From NCBI GenBank assembly GCA_036677805.1, contig JAVBVS010000005.1, positions 1 through 64,000 on the forward strand: 64,000 nucleotides of DNA, read 5' to 3'. Below are positions 53,637 through 61,410 of the stretch, in pieces; positions within the stretch are counted from its first letter, which is position 1, and each line of letters opens with the position of its first letter. Below the pieces are notes generated by a model. The model worked only from the letters and a program-made list of their open reading frames with translations, was not told the DNA's origin and did not search any database. The DNA comes from SIG78 sp036677805. GTDB lineage: Bacteria > Verrucomicrobiota > Lentisphaeria > Victivallales > Victivallaceae. Position numbers and translations under genes: made by a program.

Positions 53637-54491
53637 TCAAATTCCGTCGGGAGAGCGGGAAAATGGCGGTTCCAACGCCAGGCGATGGCGAAATTCCGTT
53701 GGCGAAAGCCCGGTCTTGCGGCGGAACATGCGCGAAAACTGAAACGGATCGTCGTACCCGCAGCGCATCCCGACATCCCGGATACTGAAATCCCGGTTCC
53801 GGAGCCAGTAGCGTGCCTGCTCCATACGGCAGTTCAGTTGAAAACGAATGGGAGATACCCCGAATTTTTTTCGGAACCCGGCCAGAAACGCCGGGACGGA
53901 AAGACAAACCATCCGGGCCAGCTGCTTCAAGCCCAACTCCTGCTCCGCATGATTTTCAATGAAAGCTTGGACCTTGCGCCATTTTTCCGGAATCTCCACC
54001 AATTCCTCGGCGGCTTTCATCCGCCTGATCTCCAGGAAAAGCGAATGCAGATGATCCCGCAGAAGTGCAGTCGAAGGCGGCCGGCCCGAAGCCATTTCCG
54101 CATAGAAAAGATCCAGATAGCGTTCCACCGCCCTTGAATCAGGACACTCCATGCAGAACTCCTCCTCCAAGCCGGTTTCCACGAAAAGCCCCGGCACATC
54201 CTCGCCGTGAAAGTGCAACCAGCTGTGAGACCACGCCTGATCCCGATTCCCGTAATAGTGTCCGGCCGCCAGTTGCCACAGCCGCAGCGTTCCGGCCGGA
54301 TGAAACGCCCGGCGTCCATGGAAATCGATCCATACCGGATCATGGAACAACATCAGCAGCCGGTCGCCCGTACCTCCCGGCCGGTCCACGACGCAAGGTC
54401 GCATCGGCTCGAACTTGCTGACGCCCATAACCACGATCCGGCCCGGAACGGCGGCGTCCGACAATTTCATATAACGGTATTCCATTGCCAT
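53637..54491 (-). CDS. AraC-family transcriptional regulator
   Basis: This 284-residue protein has an N-terminal AraC-type sensor (about 10-160; SHSWLHFHGEDVPGL) and a C-terminal double helix-turn-helix (about 185-275; LGLKQLARMVCLSVPAFLAGF, IRDVGMRCGYDDPFQFSRMF, KTGLSPTEFRHR). It is divergent from the GH172 gene and probably activates it (inference). The ATG has only GGGGAAAG far upstream as a ribosome site. Confidence 0.88.
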   Translation of the reverse strand: MAMEYRYMKLSDAAVPGRIVVMGVSKFEPMRPCVVDRPGGTGDRLLMLFHDPVWIDFHGRRAFHPAGTLRLWQLAAGHYYGNRDQAWSHSWLHFHGEDVPGLFVETGLEEEFCMECPDSRAVERYLDLFYAEMASGRPPSTALLRDHLHSLFLEIRRMKAAEELVEIPEKWRKVQAFIENHAEQELGLKQLARMVCLSVPAFLAGFRKKFGVSPIRFQLNCRMEQARYWLRNRDFSIRDVGMRCGYDDPFQFSRMFRRKTGLSPTEFRHRLALEPPFSRSPDGI

Positions 54492-54512
54492 AAAAAATTA
54501 CTTTCCCCAAAA

Positions 54513-54559
54513 AAAACATCATTTATGCCATGTGAAAAACATCTTTTCTGTAGTATAAT
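54513..54559 (+). promoter_or_regulatory. GH172 promoter with candidate AraC binding repeats
   Basis: TATAAT at 54554-54559 lacks a good -35. Two AAAACATC direct repeats (54513-54520 and 54536-54543) lie 23 bp apart just upstream. This fits an activator-dependent promoter. Confidence 0.45.
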
Positions 54560-54604
54560 TTAAGCAACATGCGATGAAAATACAAATAACAGGAGGTTTT
54601 TTCC

Positions 54605-55684
54605 ATGAATATGCTGGATTCGCTTTGCACCCTTTCGTCTGCACGGAGCCGTTCCATCACGGCGGAAAATGTCTATGGCGAAAAAGGGCGGGGCGGCATG
54701 GCCCGGACCGACGGCAAGCCCCAGAAGGAAGTTGTCCGTCTCGGTCAGATTCCGGAATCGGCGGAGGCTGCGGCAAGAGACCTTGGCCAAAAATGGAAGG
54801 TCCGGCCTTTCATCCACCTCGAAGCCGTCGCGACGACCATGCTGGCGGACATCACGGGACCCGGTTGCATCCGTCATATCTGGGTGGCCACAGACCAGGC
54901 GTGCCTGCGTGATCTGATCCTGCGATTTTACTGGGATGGCGAGACGGAGCCGAGCGTCGAAGTCCCGCTGGGCGACTTTTTCTGCAATGCCGTGGGATAT
55001 AACGCCGAAGTTCAGGCCATGCCCGTCTGCGTCAACCCGTTCAATGGCATGAACTGTTATTTTCCGATGCCGTTTCGCACCCATGCGAAAATCACCATCG
55101 AAAATCGCCGCCCGGAACGCTGCGTGATTTACTATGCCATCAATTATGAGGAACTCGACGAACTTGCCGACGGTACACCCTGTTTTCATGCCCGCTTCCA
55201 CCGTACCAATCCGACCGACGGCAAGACGGATTTCGTGATTCTTGACGGCGTCACAGGCCGCGGACATTTCTGCGGCTGTTATCTTACATGGCAACAGAAT
55301 AATTCCGGATGGTGGGGCGAGGGGGAATTCAAGGCTTATCTCGACGGCGATGAAGAATTCCCGACCATCTGCGGCACCGGTACCGAAGATTATTTCGGTG
55401 GAGCATGGTGCTTCCGTAAAACCTTCTCCGCCCCATTTCTGGGTTATCCGTGCGGCGGTGAAAACAAGGTCGGTGGGCGGCATAGCCTTTATCGGTTTCA
55501 CATCCTTGATCCCATTCGTTTCGAACGGGATATCCGAATCACGATTCAGGCGCTCGGCTGGCATTCCGAGCGGCGTTATCTCCCATTGAAAGACGATATC
55601 TCGGCCACGGCCTACTGGTATCAGTTGGAACCCCATCGGGCTTTTCCGCCACTGCAAAGCCGCAACGAACTCGAGGTTATTTGA
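54605..55684 (+). CDS. Glycoside hydrolase family 172 (DUF2961) protein
   Basis: This 359-residue protein has the DUF2961 motifs GCIRHIWVAT, CVNPFNGMNCYFPMPF and ICGTGTEDYFGGAW, whose Glu is in the active-site region. GH172 includes fructofuranosidases and arabinofuranosidases. No signal peptide is seen, so it is probably cytoplasmic. AGGAGG lies 8 nt before the ATG. It is paired with the divergent AraC regulator. The substrate is unknown. Confidence 0.88.
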   Translation: MNMLDSLCTLSSARSRSITAENVYGEKGRGGMARTDGKPQKEVVRLGQIPESAEAAARDLGQKWKVRPFIHLEAVATTMLADITGPGCIRHIWVATDQACLRDLILRFYWDGETEPSVEVPLGDFFCNAVGYNAEVQAMPVCVNPFNGMNCYFPMPFRTHAKITIENRRPERCVIYYAINYEELDELADGTPCFHARFHRTNPTDGKTDFVILDGVTGRGHFCGCYLTWQQNNSGWWGEGEFKAYLDGDEEFPTICGTGTEDYFGGAWCFRKTFSAPFLGYPCGGENKVGGRHSLYRFHILDPIRFERDIRITIQALGWHSERRYLPLKDDISATAYWYQLEPHRAFPPLQSRNELEVI

Positions 55685-55713
55685 ACGCTCGCGCCACGGC
55701 CCGCCCGGCCTTG

Positions 55714-55898
55714 CCTTGCCGGCGGCCGGCAAGGGGCGAAACAGGCGTTTCGCCCCGCTGGCCAGGCAGACTGCCTGGCGCGTGAAATGTCGGCGAGACC
55801 ACCGGTTCGCTTGAGGGCTCCAACCGGCAAAATCCCCGGGGGGATTCCCCCCTCCGGACCCGGATTCGCAGAACCTTACACCCCTGCGCGGTGTAAGG
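55714..55898. repeat. Cluster of successive hairpins between GH172 and rho
   Basis: Perfect inverted repeats follow one another. CCTTGCCGG/CCGGCAAGG is at 55714-55734, GGGGCGAAAC/GTTTCGCCCC at 55733-55756, GCCAGGCAG/CTGCCTGGC at 55761-55779, CCGGTT/AACCGG at 55802-55827, AATCCCC/GGGGATT at 55830-55846 and CCTTACACC/GGTGTAAGG at 55874-55898. The region carries no gene. It lies between converging genes and may serve as a terminator or as a repetitive element. Confidence 0.6.
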
Positions 55899-55934
55899 CC
55901 GACATGCGCCGCACGACTATGGCGAAACCGCCCG

Positions 55935-58013
55935 TCACACCTGCAGCGTCAGCAGGAACTCGATATTGGTCTTGATCTTCTTGAGCTTGCCGATCAAAAG
56001 TTCCATCGCTTCCGGAGCGGGTACGCCGTTGACCGCACGCCGCAGCACCCAGAGGCGCTGCAATTCATCCGGATGCAGCAGAAGCTCTTCCTTGCGCGTC
56101 CCCGACTGCTCGATATTGATCGCCGGATAGATACGCTTGTCGGCCAGATTGCGGTCGAGATGCAGCTCCATATTGCCGGTGCCTTTGAACTCTTCGAAAA
56201 TCACATCGTCCATCCGGCTGCCGGTGTCGATCAGCGCGGTGGCGATGATGGTCAGGCTGCCGTGGCCCTCGATATTGCGCGCCGCGCCGAAGAAGCGCTT
56301 CGGCTTATGCAGCGCATTGGCGTCGACCCCGCCGGAGAGAATCTTGCCGCTGTGGGGCTGGAGCGTGTTGTAGGCGCGCGCCAACCGGGTGATGCTGTCG
56401 AGCAGAATCACCACATGTTCACCGTATTCGACCATGCGCTTGGCCTTTTCGACCACCATCTCGGCCACCTGAACATGGCGTTCGGGCGGCTCGTCGAAGG
56501 TCGAACTGACCACTTCGGCATCGACCGAGCGCTCCATGTCGGTCACTTCTTCGGGACGTTCGTCAATCAGCAGGATGATCAGTTTCACGTCGGGATTGTT
56601 TTTGCGGATGCTGTTGGCAACTTTCTGCATCAGCACGGTTTTGCCGGTGCGCGGCGGCGCCACGATCAATCCGCGCTGGCCGCGGCCGATCGGCGTAACC
56701 AGATCGAACACCCGGGTGGAAAGCTCCGCCGAATCGGTTTCCAGCACCAGCCGCTGGGTCGGGAAATACGGGGTCAGGCTGTTGAAGGGGATGATGTGCT
56801 TTTTGCGCTCCGGCACATCGTTGTTGATGGTTTCCACCTTGAGCATCGCGAAAAAACGTTCCTTTTCACGCGGCGTCCGGATCTGTCCGGCCACGAAGTC
56901 GCCGGTCTTCAGGGCGAAACGCTTGACCTGCGACTGACTCAGGTAGATGTCTTCCGAACAGGGCAGATAATTGTAGTTGGCCGAACGCAGAAACCCGAAG
57001 CCGTCGGGCAGCACTTCGAGATAGCCGCAGCCGTACATCTGGCCGCTTTTTTCGGCGTTGGCTTTGAGAATCGCAAAGACCAGCTCGTGCTTTTCCAGCG
57101 CGCCCACGCCTTCAATGCCCAGCTCTTCGGCCATTTTCGACAATTCGGGCATGGTCAGCGTCTGGAGTTCGGCGATATTGATCGACGGTGCAATGTAGTC
57201 CTTCTGGAATTGTCCGCCCGAATTGCCCTGATTGCCTTCGCCGCGCTCCGGCCGGTCAGGACGCTCCTGACGGTCGCTGTTGCCGCCGCGTTCGGAACGC
57301 TCCTGGCGGTCGCTGTTGCCGCCGCGTTCGGAACGCTCCTGGCGGTCGTTGCTGTTGCCGCGGTCGCGGCGGAACTGGCGGGAATTGTTGTTGTTATTGT
57401 TGCCGGAATTTCCGGTATTGCCGTTGTTGTGGGATTCGCGCCGCTGCGGTTCGCGTTCGGGATAGTCGTCCCGGGTATAAACGTCGTCGTAATCGCGGAA
57501 TTCGCGCTCCCGTTCGCGCGCCGCGGCCATTTCATATTCGTCGGCTTCGTTGCGCGGGCGCTGCTCATCCATATTGCCGCGGTCGCGGCGGGGCTGATTG
57601 CCGTTATTTTTCCAGCGGCGATTGTTATTGTTATTATTATTGTTGTTGTTGCGCCGCTCGCCGTCATATTCGCCGCGCGGCTGCTGGCGAACGGATTCCT
57701 CCGGCATATTCCGAGGAACATTTGCCGCCGGAGTTTCCGGTCGCCCGGCAATGGGCTCCCGGGGTTTAACCGCCGGTTCGACGGCCGGAACAGTCCGGGG
57801 TTCCGGCGCCGGCTGAGGCTCGACCGCCGGAGCCGGGGTTTCCCGGGGGGCCGAAGCCGCTGCCGGAAGCGCCGCGTCGGACTCCGCGGCGGCCTTATTT
57901 TTCGGCGGGCGGCCACGGCGTTTGGGGGCTGCCGCCGGAGCCCCGGAATCTGGCGCCGCAGCGGCATTCGTGTCATTCAAGCCCGGAAGCATGTTTTCGT
58001 TTTCTTCACTCAT
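55935..58013 (-). CDS. rho: Transcription termination factor Rho with long disordered N-terminus
   Basis: This 692-residue protein is about 270 residues longer than E. coli Rho. The extension has an AT-hook-like KRRGRPPKNK (about 31-40), a Pro/Ala stretch, a run of ten Asn (about 122-131), a second Asn run (about 205-210) and three ERGGNSDRQ-type repeats. From about 280 the normal protein follows: Rho N domain (LTMPELSKMAEELGIEG), RNA-binding (YGCGYLEVLPDGFGFLRS), Walker A VAPPRTGKTVLMQK and ILLIDERPEEVTDM. The hexamer ends transcription. The ATG at 58013 has AAAGG 8 nt upstream. Confidence 0.96.
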   Translation of the reverse strand: MSEENENMLPGLNDTNAAAAPDSGAPAAAPKRRGRPPKNKAAAESDAALPAAASAPRETPAPAVEPQPAPEPRTVPAVEPAVKPREPIAGRPETPAANVPRNMPEESVRQQPRGEYDGERRNNNNNNNNNNRRWKNNGNQPRRDRGNMDEQRPRNEADEYEMAAAREREREFRDYDDVYTRDDYPEREPQRRESHNNGNTGNSGNNNNNNSRQFRRDRGNSNDRQERSERGGNSDRQERSERGGNSDRQERPDRPERGEGNQGNSGGQFQKDYIAPSINIAELQTLTMPELSKMAEELGIEGVGALEKHELVFAILKANAEKSGQMYGCGYLEVLPDGFGFLRSANYNYLPCSEDIYLSQSQVKRFALKTGDFVAGQIRTPREKERFFAMLKVETINNDVPERKKHIIPFNSLTPYFPTQRLVLETDSAELSTRVFDLVTPIGRGQRGLIVAPPRTGKTVLMQKVANSIRKNNPDVKLIILLIDERPEEVTDMERSVDAEVVSSTFDEPPERHVQVAEMVVEKAKRMVEYGEHVVILLDSITRLARAYNTLQPHSGKILSGGVDANALHKPKRFFGAARNIEGHGSLTIIATALIDTGSRMDDVIFEEFKGTGNMELHLDRNLADKRIYPAINIEQSGTRKEELLLHPDELQRLWVLRRAVNGVPAPEAMELLIGKLKKIKTNIEFLLTLQV
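57267..57360. repeat. 36-bp tandem repeat inside rho
   Basis: A 36-bp unit is repeated nearly exactly about 2.5 times and encodes ERSERGGNSDRQ repeats in the disordered part of Rho. This makes copy-number change by slippage likely. Confidence 0.7.
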
Positions 58014-58046
58014 GGATTTTACCTTTCCCAACCATCCATTGACATA

Positions 58047-58631
58047 TCAATTCTCACGATTCAGCAATTTCGCCGCAATCATGCGGCACTGGCCGGCCAG
58101 GAGTTCCAGATTCCCCTGGTTGACGACGCCATAATCGGCGGCGGCCAGTTTCCGTTCGGGCGGCCACTGCAGCCGCTCCCGTCGACTGCATTCCAGATGG
58201 CTCCAGCCCCGCGCGGCAAGGCGACCGCGGCGCACCGCGAAGTCGCTCCAGACCGCCACCACGGCATCGAAGCCTTCGGTCAGCTCCTTTTCATACAACA
58301 ACGGAATCTCCACCATTACCGGAAGAACTCGGGATTGCCGCCGCAAATCTTCGAGGCGCTGCAAAAAATACGGATCGATCAATTTCTCCAGATAGGCCAA
58401 CTCGGCCGGATCGCGGAATACCACCGCCGCCAGCAACGTCCGGTCCGGAACGCCGTCCGGACGGCAGACCCGGCCGCCCCAACGCGCCGCCAACGCCGCG
58501 CGTCCGGCTTCGGTCGTATAATACTCATGGCAGAGTTGGTCGGCGTCAAACGTCTGAAATCCGCACCGGGCGAATTCCGCCAGTGTGCGGCTTTTGCCGC
58601 AACCGATGCCGCCGGTCAAAGCAACGAACAT
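58047..58631 (-). CDS. coaE: Dephospho-CoA kinase
   Basis: This 194-residue protein begins MFVALTGGIGCGKSRTLAEF with the P-loop at residues 7-14. It has the QTFDADQLCHE Asp of the CoaE active site and VLPVMVEIPLLYEKE, the family strand. It phosphorylates dephospho-CoA in the last step of CoA synthesis. The start was set by similarity; longer frames from GTG 58691 or ATG 58652 add a non-homologous leader. It lies upstream of rho on the same strand, 33 bp apart, so the two may share a transcript. Confidence 0.92.
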   Translation of the reverse strand: MFVALTGGIGCGKSRTLAEFARCGFQTFDADQLCHEYYTTEAGRAALAARWGGRVCRPDGVPDRTLLAAVVFRDPAELAYLEKLIDPYFLQRLEDLRRQSRVLPVMVEIPLLYEKELTEGFDAVVAVWSDFAVRRGRLAARGWSHLECSRRERLQWPPERKLAAADYGVVNQGNLELLAGQCRMIAAKLLNREN

Positions 58632-58752
58632 TTTTTTATCCAGAGGTTGCATCGAAAAAACGCTGATTTCCGGAAAATACCGCAAAAACACGATGTCAGA
58701 GAAATCCGGGAGATATTCCGTGAAAGAAAAACAGCATCCGCGAACAATGCGC

Positions 58753-58781
58753 TTGCATCGAAAGTTGTACTGGAATATATT
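58753..58781 (+). promoter_or_regulatory. Promoter of the Nudix gene
   Basis: TTGCAT (58753-58758), 17-bp spacer, TATATT (58776-58781). Its -10 overlaps the -10 of the opposite coaE promoter. Confidence 0.6.
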
Positions 58782-58807
58782 ATAATACCGTAACGATCAT
58801 TTTTCAA
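58779..58807 (-). promoter_or_regulatory. Promoter of coaE (and perhaps rho)
   Basis: Minus-strand TTGAAA (58802-58807), 17-bp spacer, TATAAT (58779-58784). The leader is about 140 nt. Confidence 0.65.
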
Positions 58808-58835
58808 ATTTCAAACCGAATTTTTTTCATATCTC

Positions 58836-59399
58836 ATGAATATTGCAAAAAATATCGCCTCGCGCACCCTGTTTGCCGGAAAGTTTCTGGCGCTGGAAGA
58901 AATTGCCTACGCCGACGGCGAAGGCCATACCCGGCTCTGGGAATCGGCCGTCCGCACCCGTTCGACGCCGGCGGTGATGATCGTCCCGACGATCCGGCCC
59001 GGCGACCGGCTCGTTCTCGTCCGGCAATTCCGGCCGCCGACCGGGAAATATGTATGGGAGGCGCCCGCCGGACTGATCGAACCCGGCGAATCGGTCGCCG
59101 CCGCCGCACTGCGTGAATTGTACGAAGAAACCGGCTACACCGGCACCATCCGTCGGGTTCTGCCTGCAAGTTTCAGCTCCAGCGGCCTCTCCGGCGAAAG
59201 CGTGCATATGGTCTTCGTCGACATCGACGGCGAACGTTACGGCGACAAACTGCCCGCCAACGCGCCCGATCCCGGCGAACAGATCTCGGTCCATCCGGTC
59301 GCCCGCGGCGAACTCTTCCGGCATCTCGAAACGGCCATGCGCGAAGGCGACGCCGTCGATTCCAAATTGCTGCTCTACGCCCATATTTACGCCGACTGA
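58836..59399 (+). CDS. Nudix hydrolase, ADP-ribose pyrophosphatase type
   Basis: This 187-residue protein has a perfect Nudix box at residues 79-101 (G-x5-E-x7-REL-x-EE-x-G-Y), following VRQFRPPTGKYVWEAPAG, which is typical of ADP-ribose or nucleoside-diphosphate-sugar pyrophosphatases. It probably hydrolyses ADP-ribose-like compounds to AMP and sugar phosphate. No Shine-Dalgarno motif is seen; the leader is T- and A-rich. It is single, with a terminator behind it. Confidence 0.9.
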   Translation: MNIAKNIASRTLFAGKFLALEEIAYADGEGHTRLWESAVRTRSTPAVMIVPTIRPGDRLVLVRQFRPPTGKYVWEAPAGLIEPGESVAAAALRELYEETGYTGTIRRVLPASFSSSGLSGESVHMVFVDIDGERYGDKLPANAPDPGEQISVHPVARGELFRHLETAMREGDAVDSKLLLYAHIYAD

Positions 59400-59444
59400 A
59401 CGTTGCGGCCGGATGGCCTCCGGCCGGTTGCCGACAGCCCGTAA

Positions 59445-59481
59445 AAAATGCGGGGGAATGTCAAGCATTCCCCCGCATTTT
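59445..59481. terminator. Strong bidirectional terminator
   Basis: AAAATGCGGGGGAATG and CATTCCCCCGCATTTT form a perfect 16-bp stem with a TCAAG loop, between convergent genes. Confidence 0.92.
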
Positions 59482-59517
59482 CATGACCGAACCGGCGATT
59501 CGCCGGAGGCGGGTTCC

Positions 59518-61260
59518 TTAACGGAATGAAAAGTACTTCTGCTCCAGCGGCCGCGAATAGACGCCGAGCTTATCCTGAGCCACTCCCGTCACCCGGCTGA
59601 ATTCAGCCTTGTCCACCAGCAGCGGATTGCAGAAATGGTTGATGAAAGCGATCAAACTGGCGTTGCCGGCATTGGCGGAATTGATTTTGGCGCGCTCCAG
59701 CAGCGCATACGCTCCGGCATTGTCTCCCGCGAGGATCATGCCGTTGGCCGCCATCAGGCTGGCCATATCGGCAAGCAGCGTTTTGAGTCCGGCATACTCC
59801 TGCGCCGCGCTGCCGCTGCCGACAGCGGGCAATTTCGACATGCCGGGAACCACCGTCAGCAGTTCGCTGCGCAGATTGAGCTGTTTGTCCACCGGCCGGA
59901 AAGCGTCGCTTGCGATCAGGGCGCTCAACGCCTGAGCACCCGCCTGCTGCGCCCGGCCGTCTCCGGCCAGACCCGCGGCCAGCGTGTATTGCAACGCAAT
60001 GCCCAACGCATCCTGCTTGGCGTCAAATTTCTGGAAAACGCCCTTCAGCCACTCCAACGGCATCTGATATTCCGCAAAACGATACCAGCTGTTGCTCAGA
60101 TAAAATGCTTCGGCATGGGCCGCCAGCACCAGCTCCAGCTCCCGCGCGCTGCCGTTGACCGCGCCGGCGCGGTAGGCCAGGATCACCGGACTGAGGTCGA
60201 TATCGGCTTCCACCAGATCGGCGCCGCGTTTCAGCCGATCGCCCCAGACGGTTTTCACCACCACCAGCAGCCCGGTATCGTTGTCCAAAGCCGCCAGCAA
60301 TTTCGCCGCATCCTGATTTTCCGGCATCAGCTTCGTCGCCAGCAACGCCGCGGTCAGCGCCATCGGGCGGTCCGGCAAAGGCTGGTCCAGATAACCGTTG
60401 GCCAGCGCAAGAATCGCCTTTTCGCTGTCGCAGGAAGCGGCGGAGTTCAACATTGCGCGCCGTTCCTTCGCGGTCCGGGCGTATTTCTGGGCATAGAGAA
60501 ACGCGGCGTTGCCGGAACCGGCTTCCGCCGCCTGAAGGAACAGCGATCCGGCCAGCCGCGCGTTGTCCGCGGCTTCGGCTTCCAGGCCCTGGACATACAG
60601 CGCTTCGGCGATTCCCCGGTCGGCCGCGGCCTTCAGCCGAAGGGCGGCCTCATCCTTGCGATTCTGAGCCAGATAAAGTTTATACAGATCGAAATCGGCC
60701 ATGGCGGCGCCCGCCATGGAGGCTTCCTTCAGCAGCTGCTCGGCTTTGGCCAGGTCCAGCGTTACGCCGTTGCCCGTGACCAGAGCCGCCCCCAGCCGGG
60801 CCCGCGCCGGAGCGAAATCCTTGAGCGCGGCATATTCGTAAAGCGCGGCCGCGGCCGCCGGGTCGCTGTCCATGCCGTGTCCGTTGGCCGCCATTTCGGC
60901 TAGGGCAAAGGCCGCCAGCGCATTCGGATTGCTCTTGAGTTCGGCAATCAGGCCTTTGGCCGCGGCGGCATAAGCGTCGTCGGACCTGGGATTGTCCTCC
61001 GCCACGCCGTCAAGACCGCGGCGATAAAATTCACCCATATAGAAAAGCGCCACCGGATCGCCGTTCTGAGCGGCTCCCTGCAGATACTGGGCCGCGCTCA
61101 CCATGTCGACCGCAGTCTGATTGCCGCAGAAACTGTTGACGCCGCGCGCGGTTTCGGTCCGCGCATCGCCGGCGGTTTCTTCCGCGGTCGGCTGACTGTT
61201 GCAGCCGGCCAACGCCGCCGCCAGCACCGCGGCGGCTGAATACTTGACCAGATAATTCAT
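59518..61260 (-). CDS. Sel1/TPR-like repeat lipoprotein
   Basis: This 580-residue protein has a lipoprotein signal: basic start, hydrophobic stretch and the lipobox LAGC at about 16-19. The first half contains Sel1-like repeats (VALFYMGEFYRRGLDGVA, AAAALYEYAALKDFAPARARLGAALVTGNGV). The second half is helical without clear motifs. It is likely an outer-membrane or periplasmic scaffold. GGAGG lies 4-5 nt before the ATG. It sits between the Nudix gene and bamA; a role with the BAM complex is possible but not shown. Confidence 0.8.
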   Translation of the reverse strand: MNYLVKYSAAAVLAAALAGCNSQPTAEETAGDARTETARGVNSFCGNQTAVDMVSAAQYLQGAAQNGDPVALFYMGEFYRRGLDGVAEDNPRSDDAYAAAAKGLIAELKSNPNALAAFALAEMAANGHGMDSDPAAAAALYEYAALKDFAPARARLGAALVTGNGVTLDLAKAEQLLKEASMAGAAMADFDLYKLYLAQNRKDEAALRLKAAADRGIAEALYVQGLEAEAADNARLAGSLFLQAAEAGSGNAAFLYAQKYARTAKERRAMLNSAASCDSEKAILALANGYLDQPLPDRPMALTAALLATKLMPENQDAAKLLAALDNDTGLLVVVKTVWGDRLKRGADLVEADIDLSPVILAYRAGAVNGSARELELVLAAHAEAFYLSNSWYRFAEYQMPLEWLKGVFQKFDAKQDALGIALQYTLAAGLAGDGRAQQAGAQALSALIASDAFRPVDKQLNLRSELLTVVPGMSKLPAVGSGSAAQEYAGLKTLLADMASLMAANGMILAGDNAGAYALLERAKINSANAGNASLIAFINHFCNPLLVDKAEFSRVTGVAQDKLGVYSRPLEQKYFSFR

Positions 61261-61410
61261 ATTGCCTCCAGCGTTATTGAAAAAAAGAGTCTCTTTCCCG
61301 ATCAATCATAATTAACCGCCCATCCGGACGGATTGCAAATCGGCAATGAAAAAATTCTCCGAAAAACCGCCGATTTCATCCTTTTCGGAAAGCCGTCCGG
61401 CGATTTTCGG

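Noticed and set aside
57267..57360. Short direct repeats that might suggest a CRISPR
   Set aside because: The units are contiguous, without spacers, and encode an in-frame peptide repeat of Rho.
56073..58793. A 906-codon frame opposite rho and coaE
   Set aside because: Runs of Val/Ile/Ala come from the complement of the Asn and Arg repeats in Rho.
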